Source: Claveliimonas intestinigallinarum
GTDB lineage: Bacteria > Bacillota > Clostridia > Lachnospirales > Lachnospiraceae
NCBI GenBank assembly: GCA_019115145.1
Contig: DXED01000033.1
Span: 1 to 53,826 of the forward strand
DNA: 53,826 nucleotides
Reading direction: 5' to 3'
Positions 40,595-49,495 of the stretch are shown in pieces. The notes under the pieces are model-generated. The model saw nothing but the letters and a program-made list of their open reading frames with translations. It searched no databases and was not told the DNA's origin. Numbering within the stretch: position 1 is the stretch's first letter; the number at the start of each line of letters is the position of its first letter. The position numbers and the translations under genes are program-made.

Positions 40595-41182
40595 ATGCCT
40601 GACATCACAGATATAAATAAAACATACGGGGAACACAGGGTGCTGGAGCATTTCTCTCTTCACATAGAGGAGGGGAGAACCACCTGCATCATGGGCAGGT
40701 CTGGCTGTGGCAAGACGACTCTCCTCCGGATCCTCATGGGACTTGAACAGGCGGACGAAGATTTCGGCGGATCCAGGGAGATGGCTGCCATGAAAAAGAG
40801 CGCTGTCTTCCAGGAGGACAGGCTGTGCGAGAACTTAAGCGTCATGGCCAACATCCGCCTCACATGCCCGGACAGAACGAAAGCGCAGATACAAGAAGAG
40901 ATGAGGGAGGTGGATCTGGAGGGCTGCGCGGGACAGCCTGTCCACGAGCTGTCCGGCGGCATGAAGCGCAGAGTCGCCCTGCTGCGGGCGCTGCTGGCCC
41001 CCGGTGACATCCTGTTCCTGGACGAGCCCTTCAAAGGGCTGGACGAGGAGACCCGGCAGAAGGTCATCGCCTACACAGCCAGGAAATGTCAGGGGAGGAC
41101 GGTTCTCTTTGTGACCCACGATGAGAGAGAAGCCGGGCTTATGAAAGCTGCGGCGGTCATTTCCATGGAGGCCCTCTGTTGA
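40595..41182 (+). CDS. ABC importer ATPase (SsuB type, short)
   Basis: A 195-residue ATPase: Walker A GRSGCGKTT, Q-loop VFQEDRL, signature LSGGMKRR, Walker B ILFLDEPFKGLD, H-loop VTHDER. It is about 50 residues shorter than typical SsuB because the C-terminus stops soon after the H-loop. The ATG at 40595 is preceded by AGAGAGGA; the frame is open 31 codons further, inside and after the permease gene, without similarity. Confidence 0.88.
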   Translation: MPDITDINKTYGEHRVLEHFSLHIEEGRTTCIMGRSGCGKTTLLRILMGLEQADEDFGGSREMAAMKKSAVFQEDRLCENLSVMANIRLTCPDRTKAQIQEEMREVDLEGCAGQPVHELSGGMKRRVALLRALLAPGDILFLDEPFKGLDEETRQKVIAYTARKCQGRTVLFVTHDEREAGLMKAAAVISMEALC

Positions 41183-41251
41183 CGGCGAAATGCTGCCAGG
41201 AAAATAGAAAGATCATATGGAGAAAATAAGAAAGAACAAGCAGGAGAAAAT

Positions 41252-42643
41252 ATGGAAATGAACACAGCTGTACAAACACAGGAAAATCCGCTGGGATACA
41301 AGAGCATACCGGAGCTTTTGCGCGGCTTTGCCATCCCCAGTATCATCGCCATGGTGGTGAGCTCCCTCTACAATATCGTGGACCAGATTTTTATCGGACA
41401 GGGAGTGGGCTACCTGGGAAACGCGGCCACCAACGTGGCCTATCCACTCACCACCATCTGTCTTGCCATCGCCCTTCTCATCGGCATCGGCAGTGCCTCG
41501 CGCTTTTCCCTCCATCTGGGAGCGGGGGAGAAGGACAAGGCGCGGCTGGTGGTGGGAAACGGCATCAGCATGATGGTGGCCTTTGGAGTCATTTATGCGG
41601 TGCTGATCGAAGTATTTCTTCATCCTCTTCTGATGGCCTTCGGGGCTACAGCGGATGTACTTCCCTATGCTATCGACTACACAAGGATCACGGCGGTGGG
41701 CATGCCCTTCCTCATCGTGACCAACGGCATGAGCAACCTGGCCAGGGCGGATGGCAGCCCCAAATACTCTATGACAAGCATGCTCATAGGCGCTGTGGTC
41801 AACACCATCCTGGACCCGGTGTTCATCTTCATCTTTCACTGGGGCGTGGCGGGCGCTGCCTGGGCTACGGTCATCGGACAGGTCTGCTCCTTTGTGGCCG
41901 CTGTGCGTTATATCTGGAAATTTAAAAACATTGAACTGAAGAGGGAGGACATCCGCCTCGTCCCCCGGGAATGTCTGAGTACCGCCTCCCTGGGCATGAG
42001 CAACAGCCTGAACCAGGTGGCCATCACGTTTGTGCAGATTGTCCTGAACAATTCTCTGACCTATTACGGGGCCTCCTCTCCCTACGGGACGGACATCCCC
42101 CTGGCCGCCTGCGGGATCGTCATGAAGACAAACGCCATTCTGCTGGCGTTCATCATAGGGATTTCCCAGGGAAGCCAGCCCATCATCGGCTTCAACTACG
42201 GGGCGAGAAAATATGACCGGGTGCGCAGCACCTACAAGCTGGCGATCTGTGTCAACCTGGCAATCTCTGCGGTGGGATTTATTCTGTTCCAGTTTTTCCC
42301 CAGGCAGATTATCTCTCTGTTCGGGACAGGGGATGAGCTGTATTTTACCTTTGCGGTACGTTTCATGAGAATTTTCCTCTTTATGGTCATCGCAAACGGC
42401 GTGCAGCTTATCTCATCCAATTTCTTTGCCGCTATCGGCAAGCCGGTGAAGGGACTGCTCCTGTCCATGACAAGACAGGTCTTCTTCCTGATACCGCTGC
42501 TTTTGATCCTCCCGGTCTTCCTCGGCCTGGACGGCATCATGTTTGCGGGGCCTGCGGCAGACTCCATTGCCTTTGTGACAGCAGTTATCCTCGTGGGGAG
42601 AGAGATGGGGCATATGCGCCGGCTCCAGGAGGAGCAGCAATAA
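41252..42643 (+). CDS. MATE family efflux transporter
   Basis: A 463-residue protein with about 12 membrane helices. It shows the MATE pattern: IPSIIAMVVSSLYNIVDQIFIGQ in helix 1-2, GIGSASRFSLHLGAGEKDKA, DGSPKYSMTSMLIGAVVNTILDPVFIF, and the second-half GISQGSQPIIGFNYGARKYDRV. It should export organic cations or drugs using Na+ or H+. CAGGAGAAAAT precedes the ATG. It is the last gene of the importer operon; its link to the importer is unknown. Confidence 0.93.
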   Translation: MEMNTAVQTQENPLGYKSIPELLRGFAIPSIIAMVVSSLYNIVDQIFIGQGVGYLGNAATNVAYPLTTICLAIALLIGIGSASRFSLHLGAGEKDKARLVVGNGISMMVAFGVIYAVLIEVFLHPLLMAFGATADVLPYAIDYTRITAVGMPFLIVTNGMSNLARADGSPKYSMTSMLIGAVVNTILDPVFIFIFHWGVAGAAWATVIGQVCSFVAAVRYIWKFKNIELKREDIRLVPRECLSTASLGMSNSLNQVAITFVQIVLNNSLTYYGASSPYGTDIPLAACGIVMKTNAILLAFIIGISQGSQPIIGFNYGARKYDRVRSTYKLAICVNLAISAVGFILFQFFPRQIISLFGTGDELYFTFAVRFMRIFLFMVIANGVQLISSNFFAAIGKPVKGLLLSMTRQVFFLIPLLLILPVFLGLDGIMFAGPAADSIAFVTAVILVGREMGHMRRLQEEQQ

Positions 42644-42705
42644 AAAATTCACATAATTTTATCTTGCATTTTCCTCTGGTCTGTGCTACTATCTGTATAA
42701 GCTTC

Positions 42706-42724
42706 AAAAAGCGGTCGCTTTTTT
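42706..42724 (+). terminator. Terminator after the MATE gene
   Basis: AAAAAGC-GGTC-GCTTTTTT: a 7-bp stem with a T-tract, about 60 bases past the MATE stop. A small TTCGGC/GCCGAG stem follows at about 42730, before the ribosome binding site of the next gene. Confidence 0.7.
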
Positions 42725-42793
42725 CATTCTTCGGCACTTCGCCGAGTCTATTCCTTTTCAATGCAGAGTACAGTACAGACTGGAGGTGTGCAT

Positions 42794-44350
42794 ATGGAGC
42801 AGCAGACAGAATATGACATCCTGAAACTTGTGGAAAACCAGGGGCGGTGCTATGTCAGTTCAGACTGCATGCCGGGCGTACTGCTGGCATCCTGTCTGAA
42901 ATACCGGCCCAGCCTGCCCAGAGAGCAGCTTCTTGCATGGATGCGGCAGATCCTTGAGGAGCTGGAGAAATTTCACCGGTGCAGGGGAAACCCCTGTTAT
43001 CAGTACGTAAATCCCTACAGCATGATCGCGGGGGAGGATGGGAGGATCCATCTTCTCGACCTGTCCGCCGCAGGGCAGCAGGAGCTCAGAAAGAAGCTGA
43101 CGAGAAGGAGCGTAAGGGAGAGCTTCCTGATGCCGGACAACCAGTACTGCCAGCGGGAAAGCCTGGCGGACGACATATACGGAATCGGCCGGACCTTCCA
43201 GTATATGCTGGCAGCGGTAGAGACAGACCCGCCCATTCAGGGGGGGACAAAGCGAAAGCTGCAAAAAATCATTTTCAGATGCCTCAGTCAGACTCCTGGT
43301 CAGGAGAAGAGAGGCAGATCCAGAAAACAATATCATTCGGTTCGAGAAATATCAGAACAATTTCCAAAAGACAGACAGGAGACAAAAAAGACAAGAAAAG
43401 CTATGGTCATTGCCGCCGCGGCAGTTTCCTTTACAGCAGTCATGGTCATCACAGCAAAGGATCCCGCAGATAAAAGTGTGCAGGAAAATTCCAAGAGCCC
43501 GCAGGAGAGTTCAGAGGGCGGTGCAGGTGAGAGCCCCAGGAATAGCACAAAAGCAAAGACAGAAGGAGAGACGGAGGAGGCCGCTCAGACAGCGGATCAG
43601 CTGAAATTTGATATGGCCATGCTCTATTTTCTGGAGCTTGAGGACTACCGGGAGAGCCGGCAGCTGTTCCGGGAGGCGGGCCAGGACAATTTTCTGGCAG
43701 CCGGTTACGCCGAGCTCTCCGCCTGCATGCTGGATGCGGATTACATGGATGCGGAGGAGTTGGAAACGCTTCTGAAGGAGCTGCAGGAAAATATGCCGGA
43801 CAGGGCGGACTACAGATACTATCTGTCCATCCTGCGGGGATACGGGCTCCTGGAAAAGGACGAGGCCAAGGAGGAGATCATTCGGCTGGGGGAGCAGCTT
43901 TTTGCCCTCCGGGACTGGACGGAGGCGGACAGAGACCACGAGAAGGAAAAGGAGGCCAGGTGGATGCTGGCCGGGGCCTTTGAGGCGGCGGGGAAGCCGG
44001 AAAAGTCGGCAGAGCAGTACGGGTACATACTGGAGCTGGAAGAGGAGGAAGGGATACGGGAGCAGATATACAGCAGTCTGATCTCTCTCTGCGGGGAAAG
44101 CGGGGACATGGAGGCTGCTTGGGAATACTGCCAGAGAGGGCTGGAGGAGCTGACAGACTCTGTGCTCCTTCGCGTTCAGTATATCCGTATGCAGTGCGCC
44201 TCGCCGGAGACAGACAGGCAGGTCTGCGCCCAGACGATACAGAAATTTCTCCGTGAGGTTCCAAAGATAGCGGATGAGCCGGAGTTTAAGAAGCTGCAGG
44301 AAGAGTATGAGATCAAAGTGGAGGGTGAGGAAGTATGGGTAGGAAAATAG
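42794..44350 (+). CDS. Pseudokinase-TM-TPR membrane protein
   Basis: A 518-residue protein I can place only by architecture. Residues about 40-190 resemble the C-lobe of a Ser/Thr kinase: LAWMRQILEELEKFH, then NPYSMIAGEDGRIHLLDLSAAG, SLADDIYGIGRTFQYML and LQKIIFRCL. The HRD catalytic motif is absent and DFG reads DLS, so it should be catalytically dead. No glycine-rich ATP loop is seen. One membrane helix (about 202-221) leads to a Ser/Glu linker and tetratricopeptide-like helices (about 275-490). The ATG at 42794 has TGGAGGT; an ATG 33 bases upstream is less likely. EssB/YukC of type VII secretion has a similar pseudokinase-TM layout, but no other such genes are here. Confidence 0.65.
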   Translation: MEQQTEYDILKLVENQGRCYVSSDCMPGVLLASCLKYRPSLPREQLLAWMRQILEELEKFHRCRGNPCYQYVNPYSMIAGEDGRIHLLDLSAAGQQELRKKLTRRSVRESFLMPDNQYCQRESLADDIYGIGRTFQYMLAAVETDPPIQGGTKRKLQKIIFRCLSQTPGQEKRGRSRKQYHSVREISEQFPKDRQETKKTRKAMVIAAAAVSFTAVMVITAKDPADKSVQENSKSPQESSEGGAGESPRNSTKAKTEGETEEAAQTADQLKFDMAMLYFLELEDYRESRQLFREAGQDNFLAAGYAELSACMLDADYMDAEELETLLKELQENMPDRADYRYYLSILRGYGLLEKDEAKEEIIRLGEQLFALRDWTEADRDHEKEKEARWMLAGAFEAAGKPEKSAEQYGYILELEEEEGIREQIYSSLISLCGESGDMEAAWEYCQRGLEELTDSVLLRVQYIRMQCASPETDRQVCAQTIQKFLREVPKIADEPEFKKLQEEYEIKVEGEEVWVGK

Positions 44351-46251
44351 CAGCTCAGTTCCTTCTGCTGGTTCTTCTTCTGGCTGCTCTGTACGGGCAG
44401 CAGGAGACATTTGCCCAGGAGGACAGACAGGAAACGTATGAGGAAAGTCAGGAAACATACGAGGACGGGAAGCAAACATACGAGGAGAGGGAGGAGACAG
44501 ACAGCGGAGATGAAGGTGAGGAACAGCATGAGCAGCCGAAGGGGGATACAGAGCAATCAGGAGAGGGAGGCGAAAACCCGGGAGAGGAGCAGACAGACCA
44601 GCCCCAGAAGGGGGAGGACGGTGATGGCCAGAAGGAGGATCCGCCTGTTCCGTATGAGATTACATATGGGGAGCCGGACGGGGAGGATCAGTACTATACA
44701 GTAAAGCCGCAGGTGACGATCCTGCACCAGGGAGAGACAGGGGAGACTGTCTACAGCCTGGAAAACGCCTCGGGAGTCTCGGCCGGGGGCCGCATCAGCC
44801 AGCCGGACGGGCAGGCGGTTGTGGAGCCGGAGGCCTTCGGGGAGGGGGAGAACCATCTTCGGGTCTGGATCGAGTACACGCCGCCGGGGGAAGAACTCCG
44901 GATTCTCTATGAGAAGGAGTTCTTATTTAAAATAGATACCTGTCCGCCTGCCCTGGATATGTGGGTGGAAGGAGGAGAGGACTGGCATCAGTATCAGGCT
45001 AATGTAAGATACAAAACAAGAGAAAGCAGTGATGGAAGCGGAATAAAATACATTGTATGCTATATAAATGGACAGCAACAGGAAAGAACAGAAAAGAGTG
45101 AGGGAGCCTTCTCTGTCCGCCAGGCATCCAGAGGAGGACAGGGAATCCCTGTGGCGGTTGCTGCTGTTGACCAGGCCGGCAACCGGACCTATCGGGAGAG
45201 CCAGGTGTATGTGGATGATGCCCCTCCTGCTGTGGAGATCAGAGGAGTGCAGGACTATATGATCACCAGCAGGGACGTCCAGGCTCTTTTCGAGGCATCC
45301 GATGACAACGGGCTGGCCTCCTGCAGCGTGCACACTATCTGGATTTCCCCGGAGGGGGCCAGTACTGTGCTTGAGGAGGGGGAATGGAGGGATGAAAATG
45401 GCAGCAGCAAGCTGAGCCAGATTTTCAGCCAGGACGGCATTTACCGGATGCGGATCAGGGCTGTGGACAGGGCCGGGTTCCAATCGGAGACAGAGACCCA
45501 GGTCATTGTGGACAAGCAGAACCCGGTGATCGCCTATGTGGATGAGATAGATGGAACCTGGGTGAAGGAATTTTGCTGGGACAGGCCTGTATCCGAGATA
45601 TTCACGGATTTTACCAGCTACACCTACAGGCTGACACTGGACGGCGTTCCCTATCTTCCGGGACAGACGGTGAAAAAGGAAGGCAGGCGTATTCTGGAGG
45701 CCGAGGCAGTGGACGCGGCGGGCAACCGCTCCCGGGCAGCGGCGGAGTTTGTCATCGACCACACGCCCCCAAAGATCGTATTTGAAGGGGTGGAAAACGG
45801 CGTGGCCTACGAGGAGCGCAGGACCTGCACGGTCCGCCTGGGAAACAGCGCGGACTGGATAAAGGAGATCCGGGTCAATGGTGAAAGGCAGAGCCTGGCG
45901 CCGGGCACAGATGAATACACCTGCACATTTGAGGAGTATCAGGTTCACAGTATCCGCGTGACCGCTGTGGATAAGGCTGGAAATGAGAAAAAGGATTCTG
46001 TGGTGTTCCAGGTGGTGCCAAGGCAGTCGCTGGCGGGCCGGCTGCTGTCCCCTGTCAGGCAATCCCTGGGACTGGAGAAGGATGGCTTTAAGCAGCATGA
46101 GGACGGGACAGGGGCTGCTGTGGAAGGAAGGGAAGAAGAGAGCGGTGCGATGCCTGCCGTGACGGTGGCTGTCCTCCTGCTTATCTTTCTTGTCCTTCTC
46201 CTGCCGGGCTTTGCCCTGTACAGGCGTATCGCAAAAAGGAAGGGAGTGTGA
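44335..46251 (+). CDS. Membrane-anchored Ig-like repeat protein
   Basis: A 638-residue exported protein. The signal peptide (1 to about 27) is followed by a Glu/Gln/Gly-rich linker (28-105) that begins with three imperfect copies of QETYEE. Then come several bacterial Ig-like modules, recognisable by the ends VAAVDQAGNRTY, IRAVDRAGFQSE, AEAVDAAGNRSR and VTAVDKAGNEKK and by DTCPPALD, DDAPPAVEI, DHTPPKIVF openings. A C-terminal membrane helix (about 608-627) ends in KRKGV. It overlaps the pseudokinase gene by 16 bases, so the two are coupled and probably interact. Function unknown. Confidence 0.8.
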   Translation: MGRKIAAQFLLLVLLLAALYGQQETFAQEDRQETYEESQETYEDGKQTYEEREETDSGDEGEEQHEQPKGDTEQSGEGGENPGEEQTDQPQKGEDGDGQKEDPPVPYEITYGEPDGEDQYYTVKPQVTILHQGETGETVYSLENASGVSAGGRISQPDGQAVVEPEAFGEGENHLRVWIEYTPPGEELRILYEKEFLFKIDTCPPALDMWVEGGEDWHQYQANVRYKTRESSDGSGIKYIVCYINGQQQERTEKSEGAFSVRQASRGGQGIPVAVAAVDQAGNRTYRESQVYVDDAPPAVEIRGVQDYMITSRDVQALFEASDDNGLASCSVHTIWISPEGASTVLEEGEWRDENGSSKLSQIFSQDGIYRMRIRAVDRAGFQSETETQVIVDKQNPVIAYVDEIDGTWVKEFCWDRPVSEIFTDFTSYTYRLTLDGVPYLPGQTVKKEGRRILEAEAVDAAGNRSRAAAEFVIDHTPPKIVFEGVENGVAYEERRTCTVRLGNSADWIKEIRVNGERQSLAPGTDEYTCTFEEYQVHSIRVTAVDKAGNEKKDSVVFQVVPRQSLAGRLLSPVRQSLGLEKDGFKQHEDGTGAAVEGREEESGAMPAVTVAVLLLIFLVLLLPGFALYRRIAKRKGV

Positions 46252-46285
46252 TAGAATGGACTAAAACAGACAGGGAGGGAGAAGC

Positions 46286-47326
46286 ATGCAGGCAGTTGTA
46301 TATAGAGGAAAAGGTGAGATAGGCATGGAAGAGCGGCCCATGCCGCACATAGAGGAGGACACGGACGCCATCCTTCGGGCGACGCTGACTACCATCTGCA
46401 CCAGCGATCTTCATATAAGAAACGGAGCAGTTCCCAGGGCCGTGCCGGGGATTATCCTGGGGCATGAGTTTGTGGGCGTTGTGGAGGAGACAGGGAGGAG
46501 GGTGAAAAATGTGCGCCCCGGACAGCGGGTGGCGGTGAATGTGGAGACCTTCTGCGGGGAATGCTTTTTCTGCAAAAGAGGATTTGTCAACAACTGTGAG
46601 GACAAGAACGGCGGATGGGCGCTGGGCTGCCGCATAGACGGGGGCCAGGCTGAGTACGTGCGCATTCCCTTTGCGGACCAGGCCCTGACGCCTATACCGG
46701 ACCAGGTGACAGACGAGCAGGCGCTCTTTACAGGGGACCTTCTGTCCACCGGGTACTGGGCGGCAAAGATCGGGGAGATCAAAAAGAGAGACACAGTCCT
46801 TGTGCTGGGGGCAGGGCCGGCAGGCATGTGTGCCATGATGTGTGCGGCCCTCTACAGTCCTGCCAGGATCGTGGCGGCGGATATAGATGAGAGCAGGCTG
46901 GCTTTTGCGAGGAGACACGGACTGGCGGACGATTTTCTGAACCCTGCCAATGTCTCTGTGCCGGATGCGCTGAGAGAGCGGACACAGGGCAGGGGGGCCG
47001 ATGTGGTCATCGAGGCGGCTGGAGGAAAGGACAGCTTTCAGCTTGCCTGGCAGGCGGCGAGGCCTAACGCGGTGGTGGTTGTTGCAGCCATGTACGAGGA
47101 GAACCAGATTCTGCCTCTCCCGGAAATGTACGGGAAAAATCTGATCTTCAAGACAGGGGGTGTGGATGCCTGCAGCTGCAGGGAAATACTGGAGCTGACA
47201 GCGCAGGGAAGGCTGAAGGGAGAGTGTCTGATCACCCACAGAGCACCCCTGGCGGACGCCATGGAAATGTACCGGCTGTTTGAAAGAAAAGAGGACGGGG
47301 TGATAAAAGTGGCGCTGACCCCGTAA
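46286..47326 (+). CDS. Zinc-dependent alcohol dehydrogenase family protein
   Basis: A 346-residue medium-chain dehydrogenase. Catalytic zinc ligands are the Cys of TTICTSDLH and the His/Glu of GHEFVG. Structural zinc Cys residues are in CGECFFCKRGFVNNC. The nucleotide fold is VLVLGAGPAGMCAM, with Asp in AADID suggesting NAD(H). The first residues are those of the secondary-alcohol/threonine dehydrogenase-like group; the substrate is not determinable. GGGAGGGAGAAGC precedes the ATG. It is 34 bases behind the Ig-repeat gene but probably unrelated in function. Confidence 0.88.
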   Translation: MQAVVYRGKGEIGMEERPMPHIEEDTDAILRATLTTICTSDLHIRNGAVPRAVPGIILGHEFVGVVEETGRRVKNVRPGQRVAVNVETFCGECFFCKRGFVNNCEDKNGGWALGCRIDGGQAEYVRIPFADQALTPIPDQVTDEQALFTGDLLSTGYWAAKIGEIKKRDTVLVLGAGPAGMCAMMCAALYSPARIVAADIDESRLAFARRHGLADDFLNPANVSVPDALRERTQGRGADVVIEAAGGKDSFQLAWQAARPNAVVVVAAMYEENQILPLPEMYGKNLIFKTGGVDACSCREILELTAQGRLKGECLITHRAPLADAMEMYRLFERKEDGVIKVALTP

Positions 47327-47329
47327 AGG

Positions 47330-47355
47330 GCAGCGCCGTTATAAATTGCTGCTTT
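47330..47355. terminator. Weak hairpin between convergent genes
   Basis: GCAGC (47330-47334) and GCTGC (47348-47352) pair over a 13-base loop with TTT behind on the plus strand and CCTTT on the minus strand. A possible bidirectional terminator, poorly supported. Confidence 0.3.
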
Positions 47356-47368
47356 CATCTGTATGGTT

Positions 47369-49201
47369 TTAATCTACATAGCCTGTGGCCTGGCCGATCA
47401 TATAGGGAGTGCCGGTGCTGTCCACAATGTAGGCGTCTATATAGTAGACACCCAGCTTGAAGCCGTAGTTGGCCACATTGATGTTAGCGCCAAAGCTTCC
47501 GTCTTCCCGGGCCCCCAGCTGTATCCACTGCAGGTCGCTCTGGTCCTCATTGGTCCAGACCGCGATCTGCACGCTCTGCACCTCGTCCGGCAGATTGGCC
47601 AGGTCTGTCACCGTGACAGGAATTCCTCCGATGTCCCGCAGATAGGGATCCGCGTAGACAGTGCCTGTGGGAACACGCCCCTCTCGCACTTTCAGAGACT
47701 CGGAGTCATAGTCGATATCTGCCAGCTTCTCGATGAGCTGAGAATTTTTCTTCAGCTCCCTCTCCTCTGTTTCCCGCCCAAATCTCTCAGTCAGCGTGGG
47801 CTCGGAGGAGAAAAGGTTGGTACCCAGCCCCAGGCGGTTGCCCTCGATCTGCACGCCCAGGGCGGCCAGAGTGGTGGGAAACTGATCAAAGGTGGTGAAA
47901 TCCCGCCTTGTCTCCGTCTCCTTCTGGGCCGCGGCATTGATGTAGGCGGTGTAGGTCTTCCGGGTGTAGCCGCTGTCAATATCCTCGCAGTAGTCGCTGT
48001 CCATGGTAGGATGGTCTCCGCAGAGGATGATGGTGGTGTTCTCGTAAAAATCCTGCTGCTGGAGCCACTGTACGAAGGCGGAGACCTGCCGGCTGGAGCA
48101 GCGCATGACATTGGAATACTGGTCATCACCGTAGAGCTGCGGGCAGCGCTCGCACACATACCCGTCCTCAAAGTGTGTGTCCACTGTCAGCATGGTGAGG
48201 TTAAAGGGCTCCGGCTGGGCGGCCAGCTCGGTCACCTTCTGCCTGGCGAACTCAAAGAGCTTCTCATCTTCATAGCCCCACCATACATGGTAGTCCTCCG
48301 GGATGAGGCCGTTTTGCACCGCGTATTTATAATCCATCATCTCGTAATTCCCGTGCTCGGTGAAGTAGAGCTCCCGCCCTCCGAAGGCTGCGTCTGAGCC
48401 GATGAGGAGAGTCTGGGAATAGCCCTGGCTTTCCAGGATGTCGCCAAGAGTCACGGCCCCGGCAAAGAAGCTGGTCTGGGTATCCATGCTGTTCCCGTCG
48501 ATGGAGACGCTCAGTGGCAGGCCGGAGGTCTGGGCAAACATGGCGCCGATGGTCCAGGTAGTGCCGGGCATGGAGTATCCGCCGTTCAGGTCAGCGGTCT
48601 CTCCGGAAAAGTCTTCATTTTCCTGGGCAATCTGTGTCAGCTCAGGGATCACATTGCGATCAAAGGCGCCGCCGCTTTGTGTGTCAGCGTAGGTGGTCTC
48701 CATGGACTCAAGGAAGATGTAGATCAGGTTTCTCTTCTCCTGAGGGAAGGTCAGCTCCACATCCGACGGACTCACATAATTGTCGTCGATAAAGGTGGAG
48801 TAGGTTCCCCTGTCCGCCACATAGTTTCCCACATCCAGATCCTGCCAGGCGCCTCTCACCGACAGAGCGCCCACTGATACGGACAGGACGATAGCCCCTG
48901 CCATGACAATATAGTAGCGCTTCTTTTTCCGGAAAGCGGCAAAAAGCACGAGGAGGAAAAGAAGAACGATGACAGCCGGCACAATACATGTATCAATGTA
49001 CTCCCTGATCATGGCATCGTTGGTTCCATCCAGTGGGGATGTCAGATGGTAGATGAGCTCGTCCATGGTCAGGTTGCTCCAGGTATCGAACATCCACCGC
49101 AGGCTGCAGGTGATGACAGTGGCAAGGACAGCCAGCAGCACAGCCAGGATCGTGAACAGGATGCGGAAGAAGGCTTTTACAAAAACAGACAAATTTCTCA
49201 T
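47369..49201 (-). CDS. LtaS/MdoB-type sulfatase-family membrane enzyme with GBS_Bsp-like tail
   Basis: A 610-residue membrane protein: helices near 10-32, 72-88 and 94-113, then an outside alkaline-phosphatase-fold domain. NLIYIFLESMETTYAD carries the first metal site, PGTTWTIGAMFAQTSGLPL the nucleophile Thr region, LTVDTHFEDGYVC and LCGDHPTMD the remaining metal ligands. This is the lipoteichoic acid synthase/phosphoglycerol transferase superfamily, which moves glycerol phosphate onto glycolipids or glycans. The last 75 residues (VWTNEDQSDLQWIQL, then GVYYIDAYIVDSTG) match the GBS_Bsp-like surface domain. AGGAG is 15 bases from the ATG, unusually far; no earlier in-frame start exists. Confidence 0.87.
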   Translation of the reverse strand: MRNLSVFVKAFFRILFTILAVLLAVLATVITCSLRWMFDTWSNLTMDELIYHLTSPLDGTNDAMIREYIDTCIVPAVIVLLFLLVLFAAFRKKKRYYIVMAGAIVLSVSVGALSVRGAWQDLDVGNYVADRGTYSTFIDDNYVSPSDVELTFPQEKRNLIYIFLESMETTYADTQSGGAFDRNVIPELTQIAQENEDFSGETADLNGGYSMPGTTWTIGAMFAQTSGLPLSVSIDGNSMDTQTSFFAGAVTLGDILESQGYSQTLLIGSDAAFGGRELYFTEHGNYEMMDYKYAVQNGLIPEDYHVWWGYEDEKLFEFARQKVTELAAQPEPFNLTMLTVDTHFEDGYVCERCPQLYGDDQYSNVMRCSSRQVSAFVQWLQQQDFYENTTIILCGDHPTMDSDYCEDIDSGYTRKTYTAYINAAAQKETETRRDFTTFDQFPTTLAALGVQIEGNRLGLGTNLFSSEPTLTERFGRETEERELKKNSQLIEKLADIDYDSESLKVREGRVPTGTVYADPYLRDIGGIPVTVTDLANLPDEVQSVQIAVWTNEDQSDLQWIQLGAREDGSFGANINVANYGFKLGVYYIDAYIVDSTGTPYMIGQATGYVD

Positions 49202-49246
49202 TTTTTACACACATTTCTCCTAAATTTTACATTTGTCAACTTACTT

Positions 49247-49275
49247 ATTATAAAAGGTTTGGGGAAGGCCTTCAA
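49247..49275 (-). promoter_or_regulatory. Promoter for the LtaS-like gene
   Basis: On the minus strand TTGAAG (49270-49275), 17 bases, TATAAT (49247-49252). A further TTGACA lies downstream at about 49234-49239 but has no -10 after it. Confidence 0.65.
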
Positions 49276-49314
49276 GAAAAAATCTCTAAAATGTGTGAAA
49301 ATACAGATATACCT

Positions 49315-49370
49315 GAAAAACCCCGTAAAACGGGAGGATGCCGGGTGACCGATTTCTCAGTCCCCGGCAT
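49315..49370 (-). terminator. Orphan tandem hairpin/terminator at the element boundary
   Basis: On the minus strand a long hairpin ATGCCGGG/CCCGGCAT (49338-49370) is followed by CCCGT-TTT-ACGGG and GTTTTTC (49315-49334). The second is a good intrinsic terminator, yet no minus-strand gene lies to its right in this window. It is the last GC-rich backbone feature before the AT-rich element. Confidence 0.65.
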
Positions 49371-49450
49371 GTATTATGAAAAAACAAAAACTCCCTTTTC
49401 CTAATTTTATGAGAAGTGAGCTTTCCTTTGAAAATACAAGGTTTTTTGGG

Positions 49451-49495
49451 TATAGAATTATAGTATCTTATAGTAAAATCTTTTAGGTTTTACTA
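49451..49495. repeat. AT-rich direct and inverted repeats in the element's left arm
   Basis: TATAG occurs three times (49451, 49459, 49469), and TAGTAAAA (49471-49478) pairs perfectly with TTTTACTA (49488-49495) over nine bases. Position and AT content suit an attachment-core or origin-type site, but nothing here proves it. Confidence 0.4.

Noticed and set aside
38742..41182. ThiXYZ-type thiamine-precursor importer
   Set aside because: The binding protein belongs to the right broad fold, but no TPP riboswitch precedes the operon and it is separated from the thi genes by four unrelated genes.
44923..46098. 391-codon minus-strand ORF
   Set aside because: Lies wholly opposite the Ig-repeat gene, has no start signal and a composition typical of a shadow frame.
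42794..46251. Type VII secretion locus
   Set aside because: Only the pseudokinase-TM layout is reminiscent of EssB; no WXG100 protein, EssC ATPase or YukD-like gene is in the window.
47363..48397. 344-codon plus-strand ORF
   Set aside because: Antisense shadow of the LtaS-like gene, whose metal-binding motifs prove the minus-strand frame.
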